A program made the translations under genes and the position numbers. A stretch of 64,000 bases of DNA from contig NC_008268.1 of assembly GCF_000014565.1 (NCBI RefSeq), positions 6,080,501 to 6,144,500 on the forward strand. The letters are read 5' to 3'. The stretch comes from Rhodococcus jostii RHA1 (lineage in GTDB: Bacteria; Actinomycetota; Actinomycetes; Mycobacteriales; Mycobacteriaceae). The notes below the pieces were generated by a model. It had not been told where the DNA came from and did not search any database. It saw only the letters and a program-made list of their open reading frames with translations. This document shows, one piece after another, positions 56,218 to 64,000 of this stretch (position 1 is the stretch's first letter; every line of letters begins with the position of its first letter).

Positions 56218-57819
56218 TCACCCCTGCTGCGTTGCCCTGCTGTTCTCACGGATGTGCAGGAGGGTCGGGCGATCCGCGTCGAAGGCCGCCGTGATCGCGT
56301 CCGTCAGCGCCGCGGGGGACTCGACGGCTCGTCCGTGACATCCCATCGCCCGCGCCACGGCGGGGAAGTCGATGCCGCCGAGCGCGACCGAGTGGACGGT
56401 GTCGCCGCGGTCCGCCATCTCGTTGCGGATCTCGCCGTAACCGCCGTTGTCGACGACGACGATGGGCAGCGGCAATCGGAGCTGTGCCGCAGTCGCGAGC
56501 TCGGGAAGCGTGAACATCACCCCGCCGTCCCCGAGGATCGCCAGGATCCGCGCGTCCGGGTCGGCGACTGACGCGCCGATCGCAGCGGGCAGACCGTATC
56601 CCAGCGTTCCCTGTCCCGTCGGGTACAGGAATCCGCCGGGGCGGTGCACGGTGAGGTTCGACAGCGCACCGTAATAGCAGGCCATCGTGCTGTCCCCGGC
56701 GATCACCGTGGATTCGTCGACGACCGGTGCGATGGCGGCCATCATGTCCAGCCACGGAGCGCCCTCGGCGGCGGCATCGGCACGCAGCCCCCGTCGGAGC
56801 GACGCGGCCCGCTCGCAGGCGCCGGGATCCTCGCGCATCTTCGTGACGTCGAGCAATTGCGACACCGTGGTCCCGGCATCACCCAGCAGGCGGATGGCGG
56901 GATCGGCGTTCGTGGTCATCGACGTCGGGTCGACGTCGATGCGAATCAGCTTGTGGTCCAGTTCGACCGGGCCGTACCAGAAGTCGGAGGGTGCGAACTC
57001 CGTCCCGATCGCGAGAACGCAGTCGGCGGCCTCGAGCACGGCGCGGACCGACGGATGGTGAACGCCGGCTCCCACCGACAGAGGGTGGTCCTCGTCGAGG
57101 ACTCCCTTCCCGTTGGTCGTCGTGACCACGGGAGCGGACAGACGTTCGGCGAGGGCGCGGACCTGCGGTGCCGCCGAGCGGGCCCCGCCGCCCACGATCA
57201 GCACGGGAGACTGTGCGGCGGCGAGACGCTGTGCCGCGTCGGTCACCGCGTGCAGGGGAGCGGCGAGCGGAGCGGACCGGACCGGTGCCACGATCCGGAC
57301 GTCGGCTTCCGCGTCGAGGATGTCGACGGGGATCTCGATGTGCACCGGTCGTGGTCTGCCGGAGCTCATGGCGGCGAAAGCGTAGGTGATCGCGCGGGGG
57401 ATCTCGGCGACGCTGGTGACCCGGTGGCTGTAGGACACGATCGCCTCGAGCGCGGCCTGCTGGTTCTTCACCTCGTGGAGGTAGCCGTTTCCCCTCCCCG
57501 GGTGGGTGAGCGGCAGGGCCGGTGAGATGAAGAGAACCGGGACCGAATCCGACCACGCCTGCGCCGCCGCGGCAGCGGCATTGAGGATGGCGGGGCCGGT
57601 GGTGGTCAGGCACACGCCGGGTTTGCCCGTCACGCGGGCATATCCGTCGGCGGCGTAACCGGCCCCCTGCTCGTGCCGGGTCAGGACGGAGCGGATCGGC
57701 GAGTCGGCCAAGGCGGCGTAGACGGCGAGGTTGTGGGTGCCCGGAATTCCGAAGACCGTGTCGACTCCGTGTGCGGCGAGAGCCGCGACGAGTGCCTGGC
57801 CGCCGTTCTGGCTTGTCAT
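56218..57819 (-). CDS. ThDP-dependent 2-oxo acid decarboxylase (AruI-like)
   Basis: 533 residues of the acetolactate-synthase/decarboxylase superfamily. Catalytic Glu of the ThDP activation loop in LTRHEQGAGYAADGYARVTG (about residue 50); the GDG...N cofactor motif in LGDGGVMFTLPELATAAQL and VVDNGGYGEI. The N-terminal region is close to Pseudomonas AruI, the 2-ketoarginine (5-guanidino-2-oxopentanoate) decarboxylase, from memory of that sequence. An amino-acid-derived 2-oxo acid is a likely substrate, giving an aldehyde for the neighbouring dehydrogenase. ATG 57819 follows GGGAGGG. A terminator precedes it, so it may be transcribed separately with tetR. Confidence 0.85.
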   Translation of the reverse strand: MTSQNGGQALVAALAAHGVDTVFGIPGTHNLAVYAALADSPIRSVLTRHEQGAGYAADGYARVTGKPGVCLTTTGPAILNAAAAAAQAWSDSVPVLFISPALPLTHPGRGNGYLHEVKNQQAALEAIVSYSHRVTSVAEIPRAITYAFAAMSSGRPRPVHIEIPVDILDAEADVRIVAPVRSAPLAAPLHAVTDAAQRLAAAQSPVLIVGGGARSAAPQVRALAERLSAPVVTTTNGKGVLDEDHPLSVGAGVHHPSVRAVLEAADCVLAIGTEFAPSDFWYGPVELDHKLIRIDVDPTSMTTNADPAIRLLGDAGTTVSQLLDVTKMREDPGACERAASLRRGLRADAAAEGAPWLDMMAAIAPVVDESTVIAGDSTMACYYGALSNLTVHRPGGFLYPTGQGTLGYGLPAAIGASVADPDARILAILGDGGVMFTLPELATAAQLRLPLPIVVVDNGGYGEIRNEMADRGDTVHSVALGGIDFPAVARAMGCHGRAVESPAALTDAITAAFDADRPTLLHIRENSRATQQG

Positions 57820-57877
57820 CGATGCCCTCCCATGGGCTGTGCGTGTTCGTGTGCGGATGGTGCGCGGGTACCCGGAC

Positions 57878-57913
57878 GGGTGCGGGGCGAAGGCGTCTCT
57901 CCGCCCCGCACCC
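57878..57913 (-). terminator. Terminator after the acyl-CoA dehydrogenase gene
   Basis: GGGTGCGGGGCG (57878-57889) and CGCCCCGCACCC (57902-57913), 12-base-pair perfect stem with a 12-base loop, directly after the acyl-CoA dehydrogenase stop on the minus strand. It would end the acs-sdr-aldh-acd transcript. Confidence 0.8.
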
Positions 57914-57920
57914 GCGGGGA

Positions 57921-59081
57921 TCAGTCCAGGTTCCGGGAAATGACGAGCTTCATGATGTCGGACGTGCCTTCCTCGATCTCCTCCAGTTTCACGTCGCGCA
58001 TCCACTGCTCGACGGGGTACTCGCGGGAATAGCCCCAACCGCCGAGCGTCTGCACCGCGGCGTGCGTGACGAACATGGCGGTTTCGGACGCCGTCAGTTT
58101 CGCCATGGCGGCGATGCCCCGGGCGTTGCCGCCGCTGTCGATGATGCGGGCGGCGTGATGGACCAGCAGCCGGGCGGATTCGATCCGCGTCGCCATGTCT
58201 GCCAGCCGGAATGCGACGGCCTGATGCTCGATGATCGGCACCCCGAACTGCTTCCGTGTCTTGGCGTAGTCGAGGGCGTACTCGTAGGCGGCGCGCGCAG
58301 CGCCGACGGCGGCCGCCCCGAGGACGACCCGGGAGATGTCGAAAGTGCCCATCAGACCGTAGAAACCCTGTCCTTCCTCGCCGAGACGATTCTCCTCGGG
58401 GACGAACACGTTGTCGAAGAAGATCTCCCGGCACACGATGGCGCGCTGTCCCATCTTCTTCATCGGCTCACCGAAGGTCATTCCCTCGGCGCCCTTCTCG
58501 AGGAGGAACGCGGAGACGCCACCGGACCGCTGCGTGCGGTCGGTCTTGGCGAACACGACGTAGAACTGGGCGGCGCCGGCGTTGGAGATCCACGCCTTCT
58601 GCCCGCTCAGCCGGTAGCCGCCGTCGACACGCTCGGCCGTGGTGACGATCGACGCCGCATCCGAGCCGGATCCCGGTTCGGTGGTGGCCAGCGAGGTCAT
58701 CGGAGCTTTCGGACCGGTGAGGGGGCCGAGCCACTGCTTCTTCTGTTCCTCGGTGCCGAGGACCATGATCGGATCGGAGAAGAAGCCGTTGGAGCACAAG
58801 AGGTTTCCGATGCCGGGGTCGCCCCAGCACAGTTCCTCCTGCACCAGGCACTGGGTGAAGACGTCGCCCATGCCGCCTCCGCCGAACTCCTCGGGGATCA
58901 TGAAGTCGGTGATGCCGACCGCGGCGGCCTTGGCGAAGATGTCGACGGGCGTCACGACATCCGCCTCGTCGACCTCCCGGCCGCGGGGCCGGATCTCCTT
59001 CTGCGCGAAGTCCCGGCACAGCTCTATGATCTGCTTCTGCTCGTCGGTCAGGGGCCAGGCGGGGATGTTGGTGGTGGTCAT
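57921..59081 (-). CDS. Acyl-CoA dehydrogenase
   Basis: 386 residues. FAD-dependent alpha,beta-dehydrogenation of an acyl-CoA. Family motifs: FGGGGMGDVF, TEPGSGSDAASI, QKAWISNAG, ARTRKQFG-like DYAKTRKQFG, QTLGGWGYSREYP, and the catalytic-base Glu in EIEEGTSDIMKLVISR. Close to glutaryl/isobutyryl/short-chain enzymes; substrate not defined. Last gene of the acs-sdr-aldh-acd operon (68 bases after aldh). Confidence 0.93.
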   Translation of the reverse strand: MTTTNIPAWPLTDEQKQIIELCRDFAQKEIRPRGREVDEADVVTPVDIFAKAAAVGITDFMIPEEFGGGGMGDVFTQCLVQEELCWGDPGIGNLLCSNGFFSDPIMVLGTEEQKKQWLGPLTGPKAPMTSLATTEPGSGSDAASIVTTAERVDGGYRLSGQKAWISNAGAAQFYVVFAKTDRTQRSGGVSAFLLEKGAEGMTFGEPMKKMGQRAIVCREIFFDNVFVPEENRLGEEGQGFYGLMGTFDISRVVLGAAAVGAARAAYEYALDYAKTRKQFGVPIIEHQAVAFRLADMATRIESARLLVHHAARIIDSGGNARGIAAMAKLTASETAMFVTHAAVQTLGGWGYSREYPVEQWMRDVKLEEIEEGTSDIMKLVISRNLD

Positions 59082-59148
59082 ATCTCGGTTCCTTCGCTTC
59101 GAATACGGTTGTGTCGGTGCGGGACTGGGGCGTGTGGGGTGCGTCGGG

Positions 59149-60582
59149 TCAGTGCTGCACCGCCGTCAGCTCGGTGAACTCCTCGACGCCGAACCGGCCG
59201 AGCTCCCGGCCCAGGCCGGAGGACTTCCAGCCGCCGAACGGGGCCTCGGGGTTGAACGGGGCGCCGTTGATGTCGACCTGACCGGTGTCCATCCGGGCCG
59301 CGACGCCCAGTGCGCGTTCCGGGTCGGCCGACCACACGGCGCCGCCGAGCCCGTAGTCGCTGTCGTTGGCGAGCCGGATAGCGTCCTCGTCGCCGTCGTG
59401 CGGAAGGACGACCAGCACCGGCCCGAAGATCTCGTCACGCACGATCGGGTCGTGCGGTCCGACTTCGGCGAGCACCGTCGGCCGCAGGTAGTGGCCCGTT
59501 TCCAGGCCGGCGGGCACACCGGAACCTCCCGCTGCCAGGCGGGCCCCGCCGGCGACCGCCGCGTCGACCGCCTCCGCGATCGAGCGTCGCTGCGCAGCCG
59601 AGATCACCGGGCCGAGTTGCGTCGCGCGATCCCGGGGATCACCCACGCGCAACGTGTCGGCGTGGTCGGCGGCGAGTTCGACCGCCTCCTCGTACCGTGC
59701 GCGCGGCACGAGCAGGCGAGTCCACGCGCTGCACGTCTGACCCGAGTTGAGCATGGCGGCGTCGACGGTCGCGGTGACCGCCGCCGGCAGTGGGGCATCG
59801 CCGAGCACCACGGAGGCCGATTTGCCGCCGAGTTCGAGGCACGCGCGTTTCAGGGATTCGGCGGCGGCGTGCGCGACGCCCCTGCCGACGGCGGTGGAGC
59901 CGGTGAAGGACACCACGTCGACCCCGGGATGCGCGGCCAGCGCGGCCCCTACCGTTCGACCGCTGCCCGGAACCAGGTTCAGGACCCCGGGCGGAACGCC
60001 GGCATCGAGTGCGGCGTCGGCGAACAGGTAGGTGGACAGCGGAGTGAGTTCGGCCGGCTTGACGACGGTGGTGCATCCCGCCGCGAGAGCCGCTCCCACC
60101 TTGGCTGCGAGCTGGTAGAAGGGGTAGTTCCACGGCGTGATGCAGGCGACGACACCCGCGGGACGGCGCAGCAGCACCGTCCGGCCCAGCCGTTCCCGGA
60201 ACGGAAGGTCCCTCGCGAGCCGCGCATACGATGCGAGGATCTCGATACCGAGGTCGATGTGCGCTTCCTCGGCCACGGTCACCGGGGCTCCCACTTCCGC
60301 GACGGTGGTGTCGACGAGGAGCTGCCTCCGCGCGCGCAGGTGGGTGCACAGGTCGTCGAGGATGTCGGCGCGATCCCCGGGAGCGCCTGCACCCCAAGCT
60401 GTTCCGGCGGAACGTGCCTCCGCGACGGCGGCATCGACGTGGTCGGCTCCGGCCGACGCCGACCGGCCGATCACGGCCTCGGTGGCCGGGTCGTGCACCT
60501 GCGTGCAGTCGGTGACGGGAATCCAGTCCCCGCCGACGAGGATCGAGCTGCGGTCCCAGGTGGTGTGAATCGTGGTGGTCAT
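59149..60582 (-). CDS. NAD(P)+-dependent aldehyde dehydrogenase
   Basis: 477 residues. Catalytic Cys in NSGQTCSAWTRLL and the general-base Glu in CLELGGKSASVVLGD; cofactor region TPWNYPFYQLAAKVGAALAA and FTGSTAVGRGVA. Start ATG 60582 overlaps the SDR stop by four bases. It likely oxidises the aldehyde released by the amine oxidase or the ThDP decarboxylase to a carboxylic acid for the acyl-CoA synthetase. Confidence 0.94.
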   Translation of the reverse strand: MTTTIHTTWDRSSILVGGDWIPVTDCTQVHDPATEAVIGRSASAGADHVDAAVAEARSAGTAWGAGAPGDRADILDDLCTHLRARRQLLVDTTVAEVGAPVTVAEEAHIDLGIEILASYARLARDLPFRERLGRTVLLRRPAGVVACITPWNYPFYQLAAKVGAALAAGCTTVVKPAELTPLSTYLFADAALDAGVPPGVLNLVPGSGRTVGAALAAHPGVDVVSFTGSTAVGRGVAHAAAESLKRACLELGGKSASVVLGDAPLPAAVTATVDAAMLNSGQTCSAWTRLLVPRARYEEAVELAADHADTLRVGDPRDRATQLGPVISAAQRRSIAEAVDAAVAGGARLAAGGSGVPAGLETGHYLRPTVLAEVGPHDPIVRDEIFGPVLVVLPHDGDEDAIRLANDSDYGLGGAVWSADPERALGVAARMDTGQVDINGAPFNPEAPFGGWKSSGLGRELGRFGVEEFTELTAVQH

Positions 60583-61409
60583 CGGGCCGCCGCTTGCGAA
60601 TCCGTGTACACGGACTTGCCGAGCCATTGGCCGCCGTCGGTGACGAGGACCTCGCCGGTGATGTAGCCGGAGCGGTCGCTGAGCAAGAAGGCCGCGGATT
60701 CGGCGACTTCCTCCGGCGTCGTGAATCGAGCAGCCGGGACACTCGACAGCACGCGGGCGCGATCCTGCTCGGTGGGCCACAGGGCCGCCCCGGCTCCCTC
60801 GGTTTCGGTCGGTCCCGGTGCGATGCAGTTGATCCGGACGCCGCGTCCGCCCCATTCCACGGCCAGCGTGCGCGTCATCGCGACGACACCCGCCTTGGCT
60901 GCCGCACTGTGGACGGTGCCGGGATGACCGTGCCACGCGTAGCTGGCGATGGTGTTGAGGATGGTGCCGCGACCGGTCGCCAGCATGTGGCGGCCCGCTG
61001 CGCGGGTGCAGTAGAACGTGCCGTTCAGGACGATGTCCACGACGGCCTTCCACCCGCCCGGCGAGAGGTCCTCGCTGGGAACCACGAAGTTGCCTGCGGC
61101 GTTGTTGACGAGGGCGTCGAGGCGGCCGTAGCGATCGACCACCCCGTCGATTGCGGCGTCCACGGCGTCGGAATCCCGCACGTCGCACACCACTGCCTGG
61201 GCTTTCCCGCCGACCCCCTCGGCCGCCCGGACGGTGTCCTCGAGCGTGTTCTGCCTGCGGCCGAAGACGACGACGGTGCCGCCCGCGGCCGCCCACCGCA
61301 TCGCGACGGCGCGCCCGATTCCGGAGCCGCCACCCGTGACGACGGCGACGCGGCCTTCGAATTCGTCGGCGGTGTTCGGGACGAGGCCGGGGGAGTGGGT
61401 GTCGGTCAT
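60579..61409 (-). CDS. SDR-type 2,4-dienoyl-CoA reductase-like enzyme
   Basis: 276 residues. NAD(P) motif VVTGGGSGIGRAVAMRWAAA, NNAAGNFVVPSEDLSPGGWK. The usual catalytic Tyr of YxxxK is replaced: the segment reads TVHSAAAKAGV with Lys kept, the pattern of peroxisomal/DECR-type 2,4-dienoyl-CoA reductases, which lack the Tyr. This suggests handling of an unsaturated acyl-CoA. ATG 61409 follows AGGAGAA. Translationally coupled to aldh. Confidence 0.87.
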   Translation of the reverse strand: MTDTHSPGLVPNTADEFEGRVAVVTGGGSGIGRAVAMRWAAAGGTVVVFGRRQNTLEDTVRAAEGVGGKAQAVVCDVRDSDAVDAAIDGVVDRYGRLDALVNNAAGNFVVPSEDLSPGGWKAVVDIVLNGTFYCTRAAGRHMLATGRGTILNTIASYAWHGHPGTVHSAAAKAGVVAMTRTLAVEWGGRGVRINCIAPGPTETEGAGAALWPTEQDRARVLSSVPAARFTTPEEVAESAAFLLSDRSGYITGEVLVTDGGQWLGKSVYTDSQAAAR

Positions 61410-61444
61410 CGCATGGTTCTCCTGTGCTGTCTCGGGATGTGGAC

Positions 61445-63508
61445 TCACGGGGCGGGGGCCGGTTCGGCGGCCACGACGAGCGCGTCGACGGTGAGCGCTC
61501 CGTCCGGGGCGACGCGGACCGGATTCAATTCGATCTCGGCGATGTCGGGCCGTTCCGCGATCAACCGGGACACCCGTGTGATCACGTCGACCACGCCGTC
61601 GACGGACACCGCGGGGCGTCCCCGCCACCCGCGGAGAAGCGGCATGCAGCGGAGGCGTTCGAGCATCGCGAGGGCATCGCCGGGTCCGACCGGGGCAGAT
61701 TCGAGACAGATGTCCTGGAGCACTTCGGTTTCGGTTCCGCCGGCGCCCACTACGATCACCGGACCGAGGTCGGGATCACGGCGCGCGCCGACCAGGATCT
61801 CCACGGTGCCCGCCCGGGTGTCCTGCTCCTCGAGCACGTAGTCGCCGTCGCCGAGCCGTGAGTGCATGTCCTCGAAGGTGCGCGCCAGCTGTTCGGGACC
61901 GTCGATGCCGACCGCGACGCCGCCCGCCTCGCTCTTGTGCTCGAGCCAACTCGCCTTGAGGACGAACGGGGCCCGCAAACGGCCGGCCAGTTCGACCGCC
62001 TCCTCGTGGGTGTGCACGACTCCGCCGTCGGGGAAGGCGACTCCGAGTTCGGTGAGGAGTTCGCGCGCGGCCCAGTATCCGGGCCGGAGTCCGTCCCGCG
62101 GAACGGGCTCGGAGAGGGCGTGGTTCGACGGTTGCGGCGGTCGCAGGCGGGACAGCCCGGACAGGGCGCGGACCGCGGAGTCGACCGTGTCGAACACGGG
62201 GACGCCGTGCCGCCACAACGCCTGTGCGGTGCTCGATTCCGGAGCCATGGTGTGGACGACGACGGGTTTGCCGGTCTCCGCGGACGCCCGGCCGATCCGT
62301 TCGGCCACGGCCGCTTCGTGTTCGGCGAGAGTGGGAGCGTCCCGCGCGTAGCAGCCGAAATACCCGGTGAGCACCACGGCGTCCGACTCGTCGGCACGGA
62401 GGAGACGGCCGACGACGCTCGCGTAACTTCCCAGATCTTGCTCGCCCGCCCCGGCGAGGTCCACCGGGTTGTTGCTGGCTGCACCGGCCGGCAGTTGCAG
62501 GGCAACGGATTCGGCGAGCGCCGGGGAGAAGTCGGGAACGGTCAATGCGCTCGCGCTCGTCACGTCCGCGGCGATCGCGCACTGCCCGCCGCTGTCGCCG
62601 ACGATGGCGACGCGGTTGCCGGCAGGAACGGTGGTGGAGAGGAATGCCCGGGCGACGGTGATCAACTCGTCGGGGCTGCTCACGCGGAGCACTCCCGCTG
62701 CGCGGCACGCGGCGTCGACGACGTCTAGGGCAGAGGTGAGCGAGCCCGTGTGGGAACGCGCCAGACGCGTGCTCGCGGCGCTGGCGCCGACCGTCAGCAG
62801 CAGGGTCGGTCGTCCGGTGTCGCGCAGGGCGCGCAACGTCCGGAACAGGGATTCACCGTCGCTGAAGCTTTCGAGGTACAGGGCGATCACGCGCGTCGGG
62901 TCGTGGCCGCCGAGCTCGGCGAGCAGTTCGGCGGCGGTGACGTCGGACTGGTTACCGATGGAGACGAACCGGGAGACGCCCACACCGTGCCGGGCGCCGA
63001 GCGCGGCGAGTTCGGAGCCGAGTTGCCCGCTCTGCGAGATGATCGCGAGCGGCCCGGGTGTGAACCGTCCCCATGCCAGCGAGAGGTCGGTGGCGCTGTC
63101 GTAGATGCCGAGACTGTTGGTGCCGACGAGTCGCGCTCCGGCACTGCGGATCCGGGCCGCGAGTTCGGCTTCGCCGGGGACGCCCGCGGTGACGCCGAGG
63201 AATCCGCGGACGCCGAGTGTGAGGGCCTCGTCCACCACGTCCGAGACGAACGGCGCCGGCACGCAGAGCGCCACGAGGTCGGGGACCTCGGGGAGGGCAG
63301 ACAGGTTCGGGTGGCACGGGTGTTCGAGGAGGGTGTCGGTTCTCCTGTTGACCAGATGAACTCGGCGGCGGTGTTCGCCCATCAGGGCGCCGCTCGCCAG
63401 CCAGTAACCCCACTTCGCGGGATCGGCGGAGGCGCCGACGACGGCTACCGAGGCAGGGTCGGAGAAGGCGCTCAGGTGTGTGACGGACTCGGCCACCACA
63501 GTGGTCAT
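61445..63508 (-). CDS. ADP-forming acyl-CoA synthetase (fused alpha/beta)
   Basis: 687 residues from ATG 63508 (GAGGAGAG upstream). The N-terminal CoA-binding domain (SVAVVGASADPAKWGYWLAS), the ligase-CoA domain with catalytic His in SHTGSLTSALDVVDAACRAA, and an ATP-grasp domain (VLKASWLEHKSEAGGVAVGI; VILEEQDT-type DYVLEEQDTRAGTVEILVGA) are fused in one chain. Such enzymes convert an acid, ATP and CoA to acyl-CoA, ADP and phosphate. First gene of the minus-strand operon; operator C lies 48 bases upstream of the start. Confidence 0.92.
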   Translation of the reverse strand: MTTVVAESVTHLSAFSDPASVAVVGASADPAKWGYWLASGALMGEHRRRVHLVNRRTDTLLEHPCHPNLSALPEVPDLVALCVPAPFVSDVVDEALTLGVRGFLGVTAGVPGEAELAARIRSAGARLVGTNSLGIYDSATDLSLAWGRFTPGPLAIISQSGQLGSELAALGARHGVGVSRFVSIGNQSDVTAAELLAELGGHDPTRVIALYLESFSDGESLFRTLRALRDTGRPTLLLTVGASAASTRLARSHTGSLTSALDVVDAACRAAGVLRVSSPDELITVARAFLSTTVPAGNRVAIVGDSGGQCAIAADVTSASALTVPDFSPALAESVALQLPAGAASNNPVDLAGAGEQDLGSYASVVGRLLRADESDAVVLTGYFGCYARDAPTLAEHEAAVAERIGRASAETGKPVVVHTMAPESSTAQALWRHGVPVFDTVDSAVRALSGLSRLRPPQPSNHALSEPVPRDGLRPGYWAARELLTELGVAFPDGGVVHTHEEAVELAGRLRAPFVLKASWLEHKSEAGGVAVGIDGPEQLARTFEDMHSRLGDGDYVLEEQDTRAGTVEILVGARRDPDLGPVIVVGAGGTETEVLQDICLESAPVGPGDALAMLERLRCMPLLRGWRGRPAVSVDGVVDVITRVSRLIAERPDIAEIELNPVRVAPDGALTVDALVVAAEPAPAP

Positions 63509-63555
63509 AGGGGACTCTCCTCGATCTCGTGTTGCTGTCGATCGGAAAATAGATA

Positions 63556-63569
63556 ACTGGCGCATCAGT
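63556..63569 (-). promoter_or_regulatory. Module operator C (acyl-CoA synthetase promoter)
   Basis: ACTGGCGCATCAGT in an AGATAACTGG context. It is 48 bases upstream of the synthetase start codon. Core matches operators A, B and D. Confidence 0.65.
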
Positions 63570-63665
63570 CAATTTAGATTGTGGCGGCACTCACAGGGGC
63601 TGTCAACCCACTCGTCGCGGTCGCGGCGGGTGCCGCTCGGGAGGCGATGCGCTCTTGACATCGAG

Positions 63666-63681
63666 TGTGATCGCCCTCACG
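63666..63681 (+). promoter_or_regulatory. CRP-like site of the APC permease promoter
   Basis: TGTGATCGCCCTCACG fits TGTGA-N6-TCACA with one mismatch. TTGACA (63655-63660) precedes it and operator D follows after 10 bases, as at the NCS1 promoter. Confidence 0.55.
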
Positions 63682-63691
63682 ATGATTCATA

Positions 63692-63705
63692 ACTGGCCCA
63701 CCAGC
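63692..63705 (+). promoter_or_regulatory. Module operator D (APC permease promoter)
   Basis: ACTGGCCCACCAGC in a TTCATAACTGG context, 45 bases upstream of the permease start. The core sequence and spacing from the CRP-like site match operator B. Confidence 0.65.
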
Positions 63706-63749
63706 CAACTATTCGACACCCTCTGTCCTGTCATCCGCGAGGAGCGTTC

Positions 63750-64000
63750 ATGAAGACTGTGCACGATGGATCGACCACGGAGGACACGATGATGTCCTCG
63801 GCGGAAAGCACCGACGCCGAGGCACAGCTGCCGCGCGGAATCCTCCCGACGTGGGCAGTGTTCGGAGTGTCGCTCGGCATCCTGGCGCCCGCATCCACGC
63901 TGGCCCTCGCGATCGGTGTCGTCGTCACGATCGCAGGCAACCTCAGCTGGATCACCTGGGCCGTGACCTCGGTGCTGGTCCTCGGGTTCGCCGGGGGCAT
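63750..64000 (+). CDS. APC-type permease, N-terminal part (runs off the window)
   Basis: ATG 63750 follows GCGAGGAGCGTTC. About 83 residues are visible: a hydrophilic N-terminus, then hydrophobic segments containing WAVFGVSLGILAPASTLALA, IGVVVTIAGNLSWITWAVTS and VLVLGFAGG. The first membrane segment with a glycine-containing helix break (GILAPAS) fits amino acid-polyamine-organocation carriers. The gene continues beyond base 64000, so the family call is provisional. It shares its promoter layout with the NCS1 permease. Confidence 0.7.
   Translation, partial: MKTVHDGSTTEDTMMSSAESTDAEAQLPRGILPTWAVFGVSLGILAPASTLALAIGVVVTIAGNLSWITWAVTSVLVLGFAGG

Overview
This is a high-GC actinobacterial chromosome segment whose gene content and order point to the Mycobacteriales, most likely a large-genome soil Rhodococcus of the jostii/opacus type. 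The backbone follows the Mycobacterium tuberculosis order Rv1002c to Rv1015c: protein mannosyltransferase, rsmI, metG, tatD, rpfB, ksgA, ispE, pks16-type acyl-AMP ligase, pth, rplY. That core is expanded by accessory insertions. No tRNA, rRNA, CRISPR array, insertion sequence or prophage was seen.

Layout. 0.1-9.6 kb: a BCCT osmolyte carrier, mannosyltransferase, rsmI, a DUF2786 gene behind a LexA-type SOS box, metG, an SDR, tatD and a DoxX protein. 9.6-15.9 kb: an amino-acid ABC transporter with a fused binding protein and permease, two tandem rpfB genes, ksgA and a cold-shock gene. 16-20 kb: a membrane protein, a WYL regulator with a palindromic operator, a YdcF-like secreted protein and a dicarboxylate/amino-acid symporter. 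20-24.4 kb: the urease operon ureABCFGD (no ureE). 24.5-36.8 kb: ispE, an ABC-F ATPase, a thiolase-like protein, small enzymes, an IclR relic, prfC, pks16-like ligase, pth and rplY. 37-41.9 kb: a SnoaL-FMO fusion monooxygenase with a GAF regulator, a KstD/fumarate-reductase-type flavoprotein and a flavin-reductase relic. 41.9-47.5 kb: the ergothioneine genes, with egtABCD on + and egtE divergent. 47.5-50.3 kb: three exported proteins. 50.3-64 kb: a catabolic module.

The catabolic module is the most interesting part. It holds a flavin amine oxidase, an NCS1-type permease with a 53-residue membrane companion, an iron-sulfur OYE/dienoyl-CoA-reductase-type oxidoreductase, a BetI-like TetR regulator, an AruI-like ThDP enzyme, acyl-CoA dehydrogenase, aldehyde dehydrogenase, a DECR-like SDR, an ADP-forming acyl-CoA synthetase and the start of an APC permease. 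The promoters at both ends carry the same partial palindrome, ACTGG-N4-CCAGT-like, in four copies. The two outward-facing transporter promoters also share a CRP-like site 10 to 11 bases before it. This suggests one coordinated, catabolite-controlled regulon for uptake and breakdown of an unidentified amine or amino acid with a carbon skeleton that needs dienoyl/enoyl-CoA chemistry.

Other signals include long GTGAGT...ACTCAC palindromes lying over stop codons, a 27-base tandem repeat that copies the end of the mannosyltransferase gene, and several operator-like dyads beside regulators. All functional calls come from reading the sequence and remembered family motifs; no database search was run.
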